Shown here: piece after piece, positions 50,348-59,795 of the stretch | Position numbering within the stretch: the stretch's first letter is position 1 | Layout: every line of letters starts with the position of its first letter | Origin: Labrys sp. KNU-23 | GTDB taxonomy: Bacteria; Pseudomonadota; Alphaproteobacteria; Rhizobiales; Labraceae | Direction: 5' to 3' | Length of the DNA stretch: 64,000 nucleotides | Assembly: GCF_008330945.1 (NCBI RefSeq) | Contig: NZ_CP043489.1 | Coordinates: 4,041,501 to 4,105,500, forward strand | Translations under genes and position numbers: made by a program | The notes under the pieces: model-generated | The model's database searches: none | The model's input: the letters and a program-made list of their open reading frames with translations, nothing else | Told to the model about the DNA's origin: nothing

Positions 50348-53137
50348 ATGCTAGGTTCGCTGGCTCTCGCATCGCCCTGGATGCTGGCGGCGCTGGCCTT
50401 GCTGCCGGCGATCTGGCTCCTGCTGCGCCTGGTGCCGCCGCGGCCGCAGCGCATCGACTTTCCGCCGCTGCGTCTGCTGTACGGCCTGTTGCCGCGCGGG
50501 CGCGTGGCGGCGCGCTCGCCCTGGTGGCTGACGGCCTTGCGCCTCATTCTGGCTGCCTTGGTGATCGCCATGCTGGCCGTGCCGACGCTGCGGCCATTCA
50601 ATCAGGCCGGGCCGACGCGCGCGGCGCCGCTCTTGTTTCTTGTCGACAATGGCTGGGGCTCGGCCGCCACCTGGGCAAAGCGCCAGGAAGTGATCCAGGC
50701 CGCGCTTGCCGCAGCCGAGCAGGATCGCCGCCCGGTGGCGATGGCGGCCCTGGCCGAACCGCTCACCGATCTCTCGCTCAGTCCGGCCGCCAGCCTTGGT
50801 CCGCGCCTCGCGGCGCTTGCGCCCCAACCCTGGCAGGCCAATCGCGGCGCCTATGCGCCCGCCATCGCCTCCTTCCTGCGTACCGCGCCGGAAACCGAGA
50901 TCGTCTGGTTTTCCGACGGTCTGGCTGATGACGGCGACAATGCCTATCTGGCCGCTCTGTCGGAAGCCGGCAAGCAGGGACGCGTGACGATCTATCGTGA
51001 CGATGCCCGCAGCTCCCTGGCGCTCGCCGGCGCATCCAATGCGCCGAGCGGCATCTCGGTGCGCGTGCTGCGCATGAGCAAGCTCGACCGCACCCTGTCC
51101 GGTACGGTCAGGGCACTCGACCTCAAGAATCTGCCGGTCGGCCAGGCCGATTTCAGCTTCGCGCGGGGTGCGGGCGAGACGACCGCTCAACTCGACCTGC
51201 CCGTCGACATCCGCAATGATGTGGCACGGCTCGAAATCGTCGGGGATGCCTCGGCCGGCGCGGTGCAATTGCTCGACCGCACCTGGCGCCGCCGCATGGT
51301 CGGCATCGTTTCGGGGCAGGACAAGGATGTCAGCCAACCCTTGCTCTCGGCGAACTATTATCTCACGCGGGCACTCGACCCCTATGCCGATGTGAGGACT
51401 GCCGAGGGGACATCTCCGGCCGAGGCGATCGGCCGCTTTCTCGATGACAAGCTGCCGGTGTTGATGCTGGCCGATGTCGGCAATCTCGGCGATGCCGAAG
51501 CCAAGCTCTCCGCCTGGATCGAGAATGGCGGCGTTCTGGTTCGCTTCGCCGGCTCGCGCCTTGCCGCCGCCGAGAATACGCTGCTGCCTGTGAAGCTTCG
51601 CCAGGGCGGGCGCACGCTGGGCGGGACGCTTTCCTGGGAAAAACCACAAAAGCTCGGCAGTTTCGACGCCAACAGCCCTTTCGCGGGCCTGGCCTTGCCG
51701 GACGATGTCAGCGTCAAGCGCCAATTGCTGGCCGAGCCCGATATCGATCTGCCCGGCCGGACCTGGGCTGCTCTGGCTGACGGCACGCCGCTGGTCACGG
51801 CGGAGAAACGGGGCAATGGCGTCATCGTGCTCTTTCACGTGACGGCCGATACCACCTGGTCCAATCTGGTCTTGTCGGGTACTTTCGTGGAGATGCTGCG
51901 CAAGGTGGTGGGGTTGGCCAGATCCGCGCCGGTTGCGGGCGCGCCCGCAACGCAGGCGAGCACCGCAGCGCCGGTCTATGCGGCGCCGAGCCGGACGCTC
52001 GATGGACAGGGCGCCTTCCAGGTCCCGCCGGCGACTGCCCAGCCCGTGCGGGTAGACCAGCCTGGCGTTGGCCGGCCCGATCATCCGCCCGGCTTCTACG
52101 GGCCGCCCGATGGCCTGGTGGCCGTCAATGCATTGGCTGCCAATGCCGTGTTGAAACCCCTGGACTATACCGCCGTGAATGCGTCCCTGGCCGACTATAC
52201 GGTTGCCAAGCCGATCGCCCTCGGGCCTGTCCTGCTGCTGGTCGCCTTGGCCCTGTTGCTGGCCGATGCGCTGATCGTTTTCTTCATGGCGGGCGGCTGG
52301 ACGCGTCTTGCCCGCACCGGGGTGGGTTCGGCGGCGCTGGTCGTGCTGGCACTGTCCCTGGCCCTGCTCGCGCCGCCGGGTGCCCAGGCGCAGAACCGTC
52401 CCTTCGACGCTGCGCTGAAGACGCGCCTTGCCTATGTCGTCACCGGCGACAAGGAAACGGACGATACCAGCCTCGCCGGGCTCAAGGGCCTGACCGCCTA
52501 TATCGCCGAGCGCACGGCGCTGGAGCCGGGACCGCCCGACGGCATCGATCCGGCCAAGGACGAACTCGCCTTCTATCCGCTGATCTACTGGCCGATCGTG
52601 TCGGGAAAGGAACCGCCGGCGGCGGCGGTGATGGCCCGCATCGACGCGTTCATGAAATCGGGCGGCACCATCATTTTCGACACGCGCGACGCGGTGCAGC
52701 AGGACGCCGGCGGGGCCGCCACGCCGGCCGGCGAAACGCTCAAGCGCCTGCTCTCCGGGCTCGACATTCCCGAACTCGAGCCCATCCCGGCCAAGCACGT
52801 GCTGACCAAGACCTTCTACCTGCTCGATAAATTCGTCGGGCGCTATGACAATGGCGAGACCTGGGTGCAGGCCACCGCGCCGACCTCGGAGGACAGCGAC
52901 AAACCCGTCCTGGGAGGCGACGGTGTCTCACCCCTGATCATCACCTCCAACGATCTGGCGGGGGCCTGGGCCGTCGATGCCCAGATGAATCCGCTCTTTC
53001 CCGTTTCCACCGGGCTGGAGCGCCAGCGTGAGCTGGCCTATCGCGCCGGCGTGAACATGGTGATGTATGCGCTGACCGGCAATTACAAGGCGGATCAGGT
53101 GCATGTGCAGGATCTGCTGGAGAGGCTCGGACGCTGA
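50348..53137 (+). CDS. DUF4159-domain protein with N-terminal BatA-like membrane domain
   Basis: 929 aa. Two N-terminal TM helices (LASPWMLAALALLPAIWLLL and LTALRLILAALVIAMLAVP) and a further two at about residues 620-680, with a large domain between them. The C-terminal ~210 residues form DUF4159 (AYVVTGDKETDD..., FYPLIYWPIVSG, SGGTIIFDTRD), a Rossmann-like fold related to glutamine amidotransferases with no visible catalytic Cys. The N-terminal part fits the BatA/TIGR02226 family. Its stop overlaps the start of the next gene (ATGA). Confidence 0.92.
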   Translation: MLGSLALASPWMLAALALLPAIWLLLRLVPPRPQRIDFPPLRLLYGLLPRGRVAARSPWWLTALRLILAALVIAMLAVPTLRPFNQAGPTRAAPLLFLVDNGWGSAATWAKRQEVIQAALAAAEQDRRPVAMAALAEPLTDLSLSPAASLGPRLAALAPQPWQANRGAYAPAIASFLRTAPETEIVWFSDGLADDGDNAYLAALSEAGKQGRVTIYRDDARSSLALAGASNAPSGISVRVLRMSKLDRTLSGTVRALDLKNLPVGQADFSFARGAGETTAQLDLPVDIRNDVARLEIVGDASAGAVQLLDRTWRRRMVGIVSGQDKDVSQPLLSANYYLTRALDPYADVRTAEGTSPAEAIGRFLDDKLPVLMLADVGNLGDAEAKLSAWIENGGVLVRFAGSRLAAAENTLLPVKLRQGGRTLGGTLSWEKPQKLGSFDANSPFAGLALPDDVSVKRQLLAEPDIDLPGRTWAALADGTPLVTAEKRGNGVIVLFHVTADTTWSNLVLSGTFVEMLRKVVGLARSAPVAGAPATQASTAAPVYAAPSRTLDGQGAFQVPPATAQPVRVDQPGVGRPDHPPGFYGPPDGLVAVNALAANAVLKPLDYTAVNASLADYTVAKPIALGPVLLLVALALLLADALIVFFMAGGWTRLARTGVGSAALVVLALSLALLAPPGAQAQNRPFDAALKTRLAYVVTGDKETDDTSLAGLKGLTAYIAERTALEPGPPDGIDPAKDELAFYPLIYWPIVSGKEPPAAAVMARIDAFMKSGGTIIFDTRDAVQQDAGGAATPAGETLKRLLSGLDIPELEPIPAKHVLTKTFYLLDKFVGRYDNGETWVQATAPTSEDSDKPVLGGDGVSPLIITSNDLAGAWAVDAQMNPLFPVSTGLERQRELAYRAGVNMVMYALTGNYKADQVHVQDLLERLGR

Positions 53138-55212
53138 TGAGCGATTTCTCCCTCCAATTCCTGCCTCTGCTGCCTTGGCCGGTCGTCATCGGCCTAGCCG
53201 TGCTGGCGGCGGCCGTCGCGGCGCTCTGCCTGCTGGCGCGGTTGCGCGGGGCCTGGCTGCGCACGTTGGTGCTGGGCCTGTTCGTCCTCGCTCTCACCGG
53301 CCCCATTCTGACGCGCGAGCAGCGTGCCGTGTTGCCCAATGTGGTGGCGCTGGTGGTCGATCGCTCCGCCTCCCAGTCGCTGGACGAAAGGACGCGGCAG
53401 ACGGACGAGGCGCGCGACGCGCTGAGCCGGCAGATCAAGGCGCTGGGCAATACCGAGCTGCGCGTGGTCGAGACGGGCGGCGGTGTCAACTCCGGCGCCG
53501 ACGGCACCCAGCTCTTCGCTCCCCTGGCGACGGCCTTGTCCGACGTGCCGCCGGACCGCGTCGGTGGCGCCATCATGCTGACTGACGGCGTGGTCCACGA
53601 CGTGCCGGCGCGGGCGGCGGCCCTCGGTTTCAAGGCGCCGCTCCATGCCCTGATCACGGGCCGCGAGGACGAACGCGACCGCCAGATCACCTTGGTCGAA
53701 GCGCCGCGCTTCGGCCTGGTGAAGCAGGCCACCACCATCCGCTTCCGCGTCGTCGATCGCGGTCCGAACATGCCGTCGACGGCCGCGGTGATCCTGCGCC
53801 GCGATGGCGAGGAGATTGCGCGCACCACCGTGCCGGTCGGCGAATTGTCCTCGCTGCAGGTGCCGATCGAGCATGCCGGCGTGAACGTGGTCGAGCTCGA
53901 GGCCGAGACCGTGCCGGGCGAACTTTCGCCCGTGAACAACCGGGCCGTGCTGCAGATCGAGGGTATCCGAGAGAAGATGCGCGTCCTGCTGGTGTCGGGG
54001 GAACCCAATGCGGGCGAGCGCACCTGGCGCAACCTGCTCAAGGCCGACGCCAATGTCGAACTCGTGCACTTCACCATTCTCCGGCCGCCGCAGAAGGGGG
54101 ACGGCACCCCGATCAACGAGCTCTCCCTGATCCAGTTCCCGACTCATCGCCTGTTCGACGAGGAGATCAGCCGCTTCGACCTGATCATCTTCGACCGTTA
54201 CGCGCAGGAAGGCCTGCTGCCGGCCGCCTATTTCGACAATATGACGGAATTCGTGCGCAATGGCGGGGCCATCCTGCTGGCATCGGGCGCCGATTATGCT
54301 TCCGAGAACAGTCTGTGGGGCACTGGCCTGGCCGAGATCCTGCCGGCCTCGCCTTCGGGCAATGTGCTCTATCAGCCCTATCGGCCCGAGATCAGCCCGC
54401 TCGGCAAACGCCATCCGGTGACGCGGGACCTGCCGGGCGGCAATGCCAATCCGCCGGCCTGGGGTCAATGGTTCACCACGGTGGAAACCAAGCTGCGCGA
54501 GGGAAGCGCCGTGATGACCGGCGCTCGGGGCGATCCGCTGCTCGTGCTGGCCCATCAGGGCAAGGGGCGGGTGGCCCTGCTGCTATCCGACCATGCCTGG
54601 CTGTGGGCGCGCGGCTATGAGGGCGGTGGTCCCCATGTCGACCTGCTGCGGCGCCTCTCGCACTGGCTCTTGAAGGAGCCCGATCTCGACGAGGAAGCCT
54701 TGCGTGCACGGGCCGTTGGCCGCGACATCACCATCGAGCGCCAGACCATGGCGGAGACGGCGGCGCCTGTCGAACTGACCGGCCCGAATGGCGAGAAGGT
54801 CAAGCTTGCCCTCAAGGCGGAGAAGCCCGGCCTGTGGAGCGCAGTCTATTCCACCGACGTGATGGGGTTGTGGCGGGCCCAGGACGGCGCCTTGCAGGCG
54901 ATCACCAATGTCGGTCCCGCCAATCCACGCGAATTCCAGGACCTGCTCTCCACGCCCGACAGGCTGAAGGGCCTGGCCGGCGAGACCGGCGGCAGCGTGG
55001 AACGCCTCGCCACCGCCTCCGGCCTGTCGATCCCGGCGGTCCGCGCGGTCGGTGCCGGCTCCGCCTATGGCGGCAGTGGCTGGATCGGCCTCAAGCGCAG
55101 CGAGGCCTCGGTGGTCCAGGGCATCGACACCATCCCGCTCTTCGCGGGCCTGCTGGGCCTTGCCTTGCTGCTCGGCGGCGTCACGCTGCTCTGGGCCCGG
55201 GAGGGCCGCTAG
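53137..55212 (+). CDS. large membrane protein of the MoxR cluster with vWA-like and amidotransferase-like parts
   Basis: 691 aa. Two TM helices at the N-terminus, then VALVVDRSASQSL, a D-x-S-x-S site as in vWA domains, then beta-rich domains (residues 180-270), a GATase1-like region (about 290-490; LLVSGEPNAGERTWRNLL, IIFDRYAQEGLL, LLLASGADYA) and a C-terminal TM (LFAGLLGLALLLGGVTLLWA). No catalytic triad is visible. ATG overlaps the DUF4159 stop. It closes the four-gene MoxR operon. Confidence 0.88.
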   Translation: MSDFSLQFLPLLPWPVVIGLAVLAAAVAALCLLARLRGAWLRTLVLGLFVLALTGPILTREQRAVLPNVVALVVDRSASQSLDERTRQTDEARDALSRQIKALGNTELRVVETGGGVNSGADGTQLFAPLATALSDVPPDRVGGAIMLTDGVVHDVPARAAALGFKAPLHALITGREDERDRQITLVEAPRFGLVKQATTIRFRVVDRGPNMPSTAAVILRRDGEEIARTTVPVGELSSLQVPIEHAGVNVVELEAETVPGELSPVNNRAVLQIEGIREKMRVLLVSGEPNAGERTWRNLLKADANVELVHFTILRPPQKGDGTPINELSLIQFPTHRLFDEEISRFDLIIFDRYAQEGLLPAAYFDNMTEFVRNGGAILLASGADYASENSLWGTGLAEILPASPSGNVLYQPYRPEISPLGKRHPVTRDLPGGNANPPAWGQWFTTVETKLREGSAVMTGARGDPLLVLAHQGKGRVALLLSDHAWLWARGYEGGGPHVDLLRRLSHWLLKEPDLDEEALRARAVGRDITIERQTMAETAAPVELTGPNGEKVKLALKAEKPGLWSAVYSTDVMGLWRAQDGALQAITNVGPANPREFQDLLSTPDRLKGLAGETGGSVERLATASGLSIPAVRAVGAGSAYGGSGWIGLKRSEASVVQGIDTIPLFAGLLGLALLLGGVTLLWAREGR

Positions 55213-55481
55213 TCCAGCGCACGGCCGCGTTTGCATGGAAGAGCGCGAGAAATGCGGGATGTCAGCCGGGAGGCTGACACTCCAGATGGCTCTCGGATGA
55301 AAATTGCAACTGTATTTCCGTCAGGCGCATCCACGGATGTCGGCTGACAAGAGGGATGGCGTCGATGCCCTCGGTGCGCCGTGCCCAGCCTTGCGATTCG
55401 ACTCTTGAGCCATGAGGCCCTAGATTGCAGAGGCGGGTTTCGACCGGACCTGCCTCAACGGAATAGGCCGAGGATACGAGA

Positions 55482-55724
55482 ATGCGTAGCGACGAGATCC
55501 GGCCGGGAACGCTGGCCAAGCGCCATGCAGACCGACGGTCGCAGATGTCGCTGGGGTTCCGGCGTGAAAGTTTTACTTTGCCGCGCGAAGAAGCACGCGC
55601 CAAGGCGCGTGATCTGTTTAACCGCTACCCCAAGGCAGCCTATATGACCGAAATCGAATACTGGGAAGAACTGCCCGATGGGCAGATCTTCGTCACCATG
55701 CGCCATTTGCCGACGGCTGACTGA
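55482..55724 (+). CDS. small conserved protein (80 aa)
   Basis: Not a family I can name. Soluble, charged; core RESFTLPREEARAKARDLFN and a C-terminal EIEYWEELPDGQIFVTMRHL. It looks like a complete alpha/beta mini-domain. ATG 55482 is 5 nt behind AGGATACGAG. Bases 55213-55481 before it hold no supported gene. Confidence 0.7.
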   Translation: MRSDEIRPGTLAKRHADRRSQMSLGFRRESFTLPREEARAKARDLFNRYPKAAYMTEIEYWEELPDGQIFVTMRHLPTAD

Positions 55725-55963
55725 GAAGGGCGGCTTTCGCGGCACCGGCCAATTGATTTTCGCCGACGTCGCTGGCAGGGTGACATCATGTTCAGGTTCC
55801 ATCGATCGAACTCGCGGCTGATCTCGTCCGACCCCTCGGGGCCGGGTTGCAGTCGCATGCGCTGAACTCTCTCCGCCATCGCGTTTCAACCAGGGCCCCG
55901 CCATCCGGCAGGGCCTTTTCGTTTGCTCCTGCCGCTGCGCGCCGCCAGCATCAGGAGGCAACA

Positions 55964-57226
55964 TTGCTGGATATCGCTTTCATTCGTAACAACGCCGCTG
56001 CCGTCGCGGCGGCGGCCCGTGCCAAGGGCATGAACGTGGATCTGGATCAGATCCTGGCCCTCGACGTCGCATTGCGTTGCGACAAGACACGGCTCGAAAC
56101 CCTGCGGGCGGAACGAAATCGGATCGTGGCGGAGTTCCTCACGGCTGCCGCGCCTTTGCGCACCGCCGGTGCCGAACGTTCCCGGGCGATCGCCAGCGAG
56201 CTTTCCGCCCTCCAGGGCCGTGTGACGGAGACGGAGCAGGCCTTGCGCGAGCTTTTGCTGACGGTTCCCAACCTGCCGTGGCAAGGGGCGCCTATAGGGC
56301 CGGATGAAAAGAGCAATCAGGTGGTGCGTGTCGTCGGCGATCGGCCCGATTTTGGCTTCACGCCGCTTGATCATGTTGCCATTGCCGACAAGCATGGTTG
56401 GATCGATACGCCTCGGATCGCCAAGGTTGCGGGTGCTCGAAGCTACGTGCTGAAGGGACGCCTTGCCCTGCTGGAGCAGGCCCTGCTGTTCGATACATCA
56501 CGCCGGCTGGCCCAAGAGGGGTTCCAACCCATCTCCGTCCCGGCGCTGGTTCGCGGGGATGGGTTCGTCAACACCGGCCATTTCCCCTTCGCCAGGGAGG
56601 ATACGTTCGAACTCCCGCGCGACGGTGCGTATCTCGCCGGCACGGCCGAGATCGCCCTTACTGGCCTGCATGGGGGCGAGATCATCGAGGAGCGCGATCT
56701 ACCTCTGCTTTATGCCGGCTTCTCCCCCTGCTTCCGCCGGGAAGCCGGCAGCGGGGGACGTGATGTGCGAGGCCTGCTCAGGGTCCACCAGTTCTACAAG
56801 GTGGAGCAGTATGTGATCTGCCGCGACGATGCCGAGGAGTCCGCCTATTGGCATGCCCGGCTGCTGGCCAATGCCGAAAACATCCTGCAGGATCTGGGTC
56901 TGCCCTATCGGGTCGTCGAATGCTCCACCGGAGACATGGGCCCCGGCAAGGTGCGAATGAACGACATCGAAACCTGGGTACCGAGTCTCGCTTGCTACCG
57001 AGAAACCCATAGCTGTTCCAGCCTGCATGAATGGCAGGCTCGGCGTGCCAATATCCGTTGGCGCGATCGGAGGGGACGGGTTCACTTCTGCCACACGCTG
57101 AACAACACCGCGATCGCGACGCCGCGCGTGCTGGTACCCTTGATCGAGAACCACCAGACCCTGCAGGGGCAGGTTCGCGTGCCGGCATTCTTGCAAAATT
57201 ATCTCGGTTGGGAGGAGTTGCTGTGA
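55964..57226 (+). CDS. serS: serine-tRNA ligase, divergent, TTG start
   Basis: 420 aa class II aminoacyl-tRNA synthetase. Coiled-coil arm at residues 30-105; motif 2 SPCFRREAGSGGRDVRGLLR with the Ser pocket; motif 3 TLNNTAIATPRVLVPLIENH with the invariant Arg. The motif 3 wording L-N-N-T-A-I-A-T-P-R differs from the L-N-G-S-G-x-A-V-G-R of the usual alphaproteobacterial enzyme. TTG at 55964 follows AGGAGG (55953-55958) by 5 nt; no ATG suits the conserved start LDIAFIRNN. Likely a second copy, because the house-keeping gene normally lies near surE/tatC. Convergent with a beta-lactamase 30 bp away. Confidence 0.93.
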   Translation: MLDIAFIRNNAAAVAAAARAKGMNVDLDQILALDVALRCDKTRLETLRAERNRIVAEFLTAAAPLRTAGAERSRAIASELSALQGRVTETEQALRELLLTVPNLPWQGAPIGPDEKSNQVVRVVGDRPDFGFTPLDHVAIADKHGWIDTPRIAKVAGARSYVLKGRLALLEQALLFDTSRRLAQEGFQPISVPALVRGDGFVNTGHFPFAREDTFELPRDGAYLAGTAEIALTGLHGGEIIEERDLPLLYAGFSPCFRREAGSGGRDVRGLLRVHQFYKVEQYVICRDDAEESAYWHARLLANAENILQDLGLPYRVVECSTGDMGPGKVRMNDIETWVPSLACYRETHSCSSLHEWQARRANIRWRDRRGRVHFCHTLNNTAIATPRVLVPLIENHQTLQGQVRVPAFLQNYLGWEELL

Positions 57227-57255
57227 TGGGAACAGCGTGACTGACGTGGGCCGGA

Positions 57256-58095
57256 TTACAGCCGGTCCAGCAGATCAGGCAATTCCGCCAGGAAGGCATC
57301 GCGAGCCTGCAGTCCGGCCCGGACGGTGCCCTTGTCGGCCATCTGCACTTGGCGCACGAAGGCTACGTTGCGTCCGTCCCTGTTGGCCCAGCCGACGAAC
57401 CAGCCATAGGCATGATCGAGGTCGAGCTTGCCGTCTGAGCGCCGGGGTGCCCCGGAACCGGTCTTGCCGTGAATTTCCCAGCCATTGGACAGCGGCGCCA
57501 GCTGCAGGATGCGGGTGGTCATGTCGTAGGCGTGGTTCGAGACTGGCAATTGGTGACGCACCATCCGCTCCAGGAAATCGAGCTGCTGGAGCGGGGTGAT
57601 CTTCAGGGATGAGCTCAACCAGGCGTGGGTGAGGCCGTTCTGCTTGCCCGGATCGCCCGCGACGTCCTGATTGCCATAATCGAATTCGGCGACATAGCGC
57701 TTGAAGCGCAGCTTGCCGAGGCTGCGGGTGACTTGTTGCGAGTACCAGACCACCGAGTTCTTCATCCAGCTTGTGGGGTCTGTGCTGGTACGCCATTCCG
57801 GCACCCAGTCGGCATAGCCTTCACGAAAGGGTAGGGCCGGCACATGCTCGCTCTTCAGCAGGCTCGAATCATAGCCCATCAGGCTGATGGCGATCTTGAA
57901 GGTCGAGGCCGGCGTGATTGGCTTGTCGCAATTGCCTTCCTGTTTGAGCAGCTTGCCGGTCGCCACATCGGCCAGCAGCGTGCAGGTACTGGCAATGGCA
58001 GCCCCCGATGGCTGAGCCAGGGCGGCGCTCGTCCCGGTCGAGATCGTCAAGAAGGCGGCGGCGAAAGCCTCCAGGGCGGTCGTCGGGCGGGGCAT
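57256..58095 (-). CDS. class D beta-lactamase (OXA-type)
   Basis: 279 aa, periplasmic. Signal peptide TTALEAFAAAFLTISTGTSAALAQ-P. All class D motifs are present: S-T-F-K in PASTFKIAISLMGYDS, S-x-V in MKNSVVWYSQQ, Y-G-N in EFDYGNQDVAG and K-T-G in HGKTGSGAP, plus the W in GWFVGWAN. The Lys that becomes carboxylated is in S-T-F-K. ATG 58095 starts the signal. A chromosomal class D enzyme; resistance spectrum cannot be read. Repeat copy C lies just upstream. Confidence 0.94.
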   Translation of the reverse strand: MPRPTTALEAFAAAFLTISTGTSAALAQPSGAAIASTCTLLADVATGKLLKQEGNCDKPITPASTFKIAISLMGYDSSLLKSEHVPALPFREGYADWVPEWRTSTDPTSWMKNSVVWYSQQVTRSLGKLRFKRYVAEFDYGNQDVAGDPGKQNGLTHAWLSSSLKITPLQQLDFLERMVRHQLPVSNHAYDMTTRILQLAPLSNGWEIHGKTGSGAPRRSDGKLDLDHAYGWFVGWANRDGRNVAFVRQVQMADKGTVRAGLQARDAFLAELPDLLDRL

Positions 58096-58182
58096 GCAGC
58101 ATGGTCTCCGGGATCGACGCGCATCTGTCAGAGACATTGTGGCCCGATCTTGTCGATGGCAGCAAAAGGCTGCGCCGCCCGA

Positions 58183-58278
58183 GAGCAAAGTGGAGCTTTT
58201 CCGGACGCACTTTGCTCTAACACGTTATTTCGACGCGTCCTTACGATTTGAGGCGATTTCGCCAAATCGCAAAACGCT
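58183..58278 (-). repeat. interspersed intergenic repeat, copy C
   Basis: 96 bp. On the minus strand it reads AGCGTTTTGCGATTTGGC, AATCGTAAGGACGCG, GTTAGAGCAAAGTG. It folds into GAGCAAAGTG (58183-58192) with CACTTTGCTC (58208-58217), a perfect 10-bp stem, and CGATTTG/CAAATCG (58244-58269). It is in the 233-bp gap between the beta-lactamase and hemF genes, and otherwise no gene is there. Confidence 0.85.
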
Positions 58279-58328
58279 TTGGCTGGAAAGCAGGTTGCGG
58301 ACCTATCCAGCACATTCTGCCTAGCGAA

Positions 58329-59240
58329 TCAGGGCCACTTTACCGTGGGCGGCATCGAGGACAGGATGGAGGACACATTGCCGCCGGTCTTGAGGCCGAA
58401 CAGCGTACCGCGGTCATAGAGCAGATTGAATTCGACGTAACGCCCGCGGCGCACCAGTTGTTCGTCGCGCTCCGCCTCCGTCCAGGGCTTGTCAAAATTG
58501 CGCGTGACGATCTCGGGATAGATGGCGGCGAAGGCGGTACCGACGGCCTGGGTAAAGGCGAAATCGGCCTGCCAGTCGCCACTGGCCAGCCCGTCATAGA
58601 AAATACCGCCGATACCGCGCGACTCGTTGCGATGCTTGAGGAAGAAATAGTCGTCGCACCATTTCTTGTAGCGGGCATAGTCCGCCACCGGGTGTGCCTC
58701 GCAGGCCCGGCGCAGGGCGGCATGAAAGTCCCGGGTGTCCGGGTCTTCCTGCGTGCGGCGCCTGTCGAGCATCGGCGTCAGGTCCGCGCCGCCGCCGAAC
58801 CAGGCCTTGGTGGTCACCACGAAACGGGTGTTCATGTGCACCGTCGGCACATGGGGGTTCCAGGGATGGGCGATCAGGGAGATGCCGGAGGCCCAAAAAC
58901 GCGGATCTTCAGCGGCGCCGGGGATCTCGGTGCGGAACTCGGGAGAGAATTCGCCATGGACGGTGGAGCAATGGACGCCCACCTTCTCGAATACCTTTCC
59001 ATGCATCATCGCCATCACGCCGCCGCCGCCGGGGCTGCCGCTATGGTCGGTGCGCTGCCAGGGTTTGCGGATGAAACGCCCCGCTGTGGTGCTGGCCGGG
59101 GCTCGGGCCTGCGGCAACGCCTCCTCGATGGCTTCGAACGCGGTGCAGATCTGATCGCGCAGCGACTCGAACCAGGCGCGGGCCTCGGCCTGGTGGATAG
59201 CGATCTCGGAGGAGGGGTGGGTTGGAGCGGGCTTTGTCAT
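58329..59240 (-). CDS. hemF: oxygen-dependent coproporphyrinogen III oxidase
   Basis: 303 aa. Decarboxylates coproporphyrinogen III to protoporphyrinogen IX in heme synthesis. Hallmarks: [60 protein letters not shown] and [23 protein letters not shown] 59240 opens the conserved N-terminus; an upstream start at 59288 adds 16 residues. Transcribed in line with trmL (75 bp gap). Confidence 0.96.
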   Translation of the reverse strand: MTKPAPTHPSSEIAIHQAEARAWFESLRDQICTAFEAIEEALPQARAPASTTAGRFIRKPWQRTDHSGSPGGGGVMAMMHGKVFEKVGVHCSTVHGEFSPEFRTEIPGAAEDPRFWASGISLIAHPWNPHVPTVHMNTRFVVTTKAWFGGGADLTPMLDRRRTQEDPDTRDFHAALRRACEAHPVADYARYKKWCDDYFFLKHRNESRGIGGIFYDGLASGDWQADFAFTQAVGTAFAAIYPEIVTRNFDKPWTEAERDEQLVRRGRYVEFNLLYDRGTLFGLKTGGNVSSILSSMPPTVKWP

Positions 59241-59315
59241 GCTGCCTCTATAGTTCGTTTCTACCGGCAGGCAATTGCGCAGGATCAATGCCGCCGAAAC
59301 AAGGCCGCTGTTTGA

Positions 59316-59795
59316 TCAGGGAGAATCTGCCGGGGAAGGGAAGCCGTCGGTCTGGCGCAGGGCCTCGCCGAGAACCATGGCGGCGGCGACGGCCACGTTC
59401 AGCGAGCGCAGCCCCGGGCGCATCGGCACGATCACCCGCGAGTCGGCTGCGGCGTGTACCGCATCGGGCACGCCCGCTGATTCCCTTCCTACCATCAGGA
59501 TGTCGTCCGGCTGAAAGACATGCTCGGTATGAGGCACTGCGCCCCTGGTCGTCAGCAGCACCAGCCGCTGCCTGCTTCCGGCCCGCCATGCCTCGAAGGC
59601 CGGGAAGGAAATGTGCCGGTCGATGGCGAGGCGGTCGAGATAATCCATGCCGGCGCGGCGGAAGGCCCGGTCCGAGACGGGAAAGGCCGCCGGTTCGATG
59701 ATGGCGGCCCTTATCCCGAGGCAGGCGCACAGGCGCAGCATCGTGCCGGCGTTCTGGGGAATGTCGGGCTGAAAGAGGGCGAGAGTGAGCGGCAT
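59316..59795 (-). CDS. trmL: tRNA (cytidine(34)-2'-O)-methyltransferase
   Basis: 159 aa SPOUT methyltransferase that modifies the wobble base of tRNA-Leu. ALFQPDIPQNAGTMLRLCAC at the start, then LMVGRESAGVPDAVHAAAD and VIVPMRPGLRSLNVAVAAA, the trefoil knot. ATG 59795 (MPLTLALF) is chosen by homology to the short family; the upstream in-frame start at 59858 adds a non-conserved tail. Divergent from petA. Confidence 0.95.
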   Translation of the reverse strand: MPLTLALFQPDIPQNAGTMLRLCACLGIRAAIIEPAAFPVSDRAFRRAGMDYLDRLAIDRHISFPAFEAWRAGSRQRLVLLTTRGAVPHTEHVFQPDDILMVGRESAGVPDAVHAAADSRVIVPMRPGLRSLNVAVAAAMVLGEALRQTDGFPSPADSP

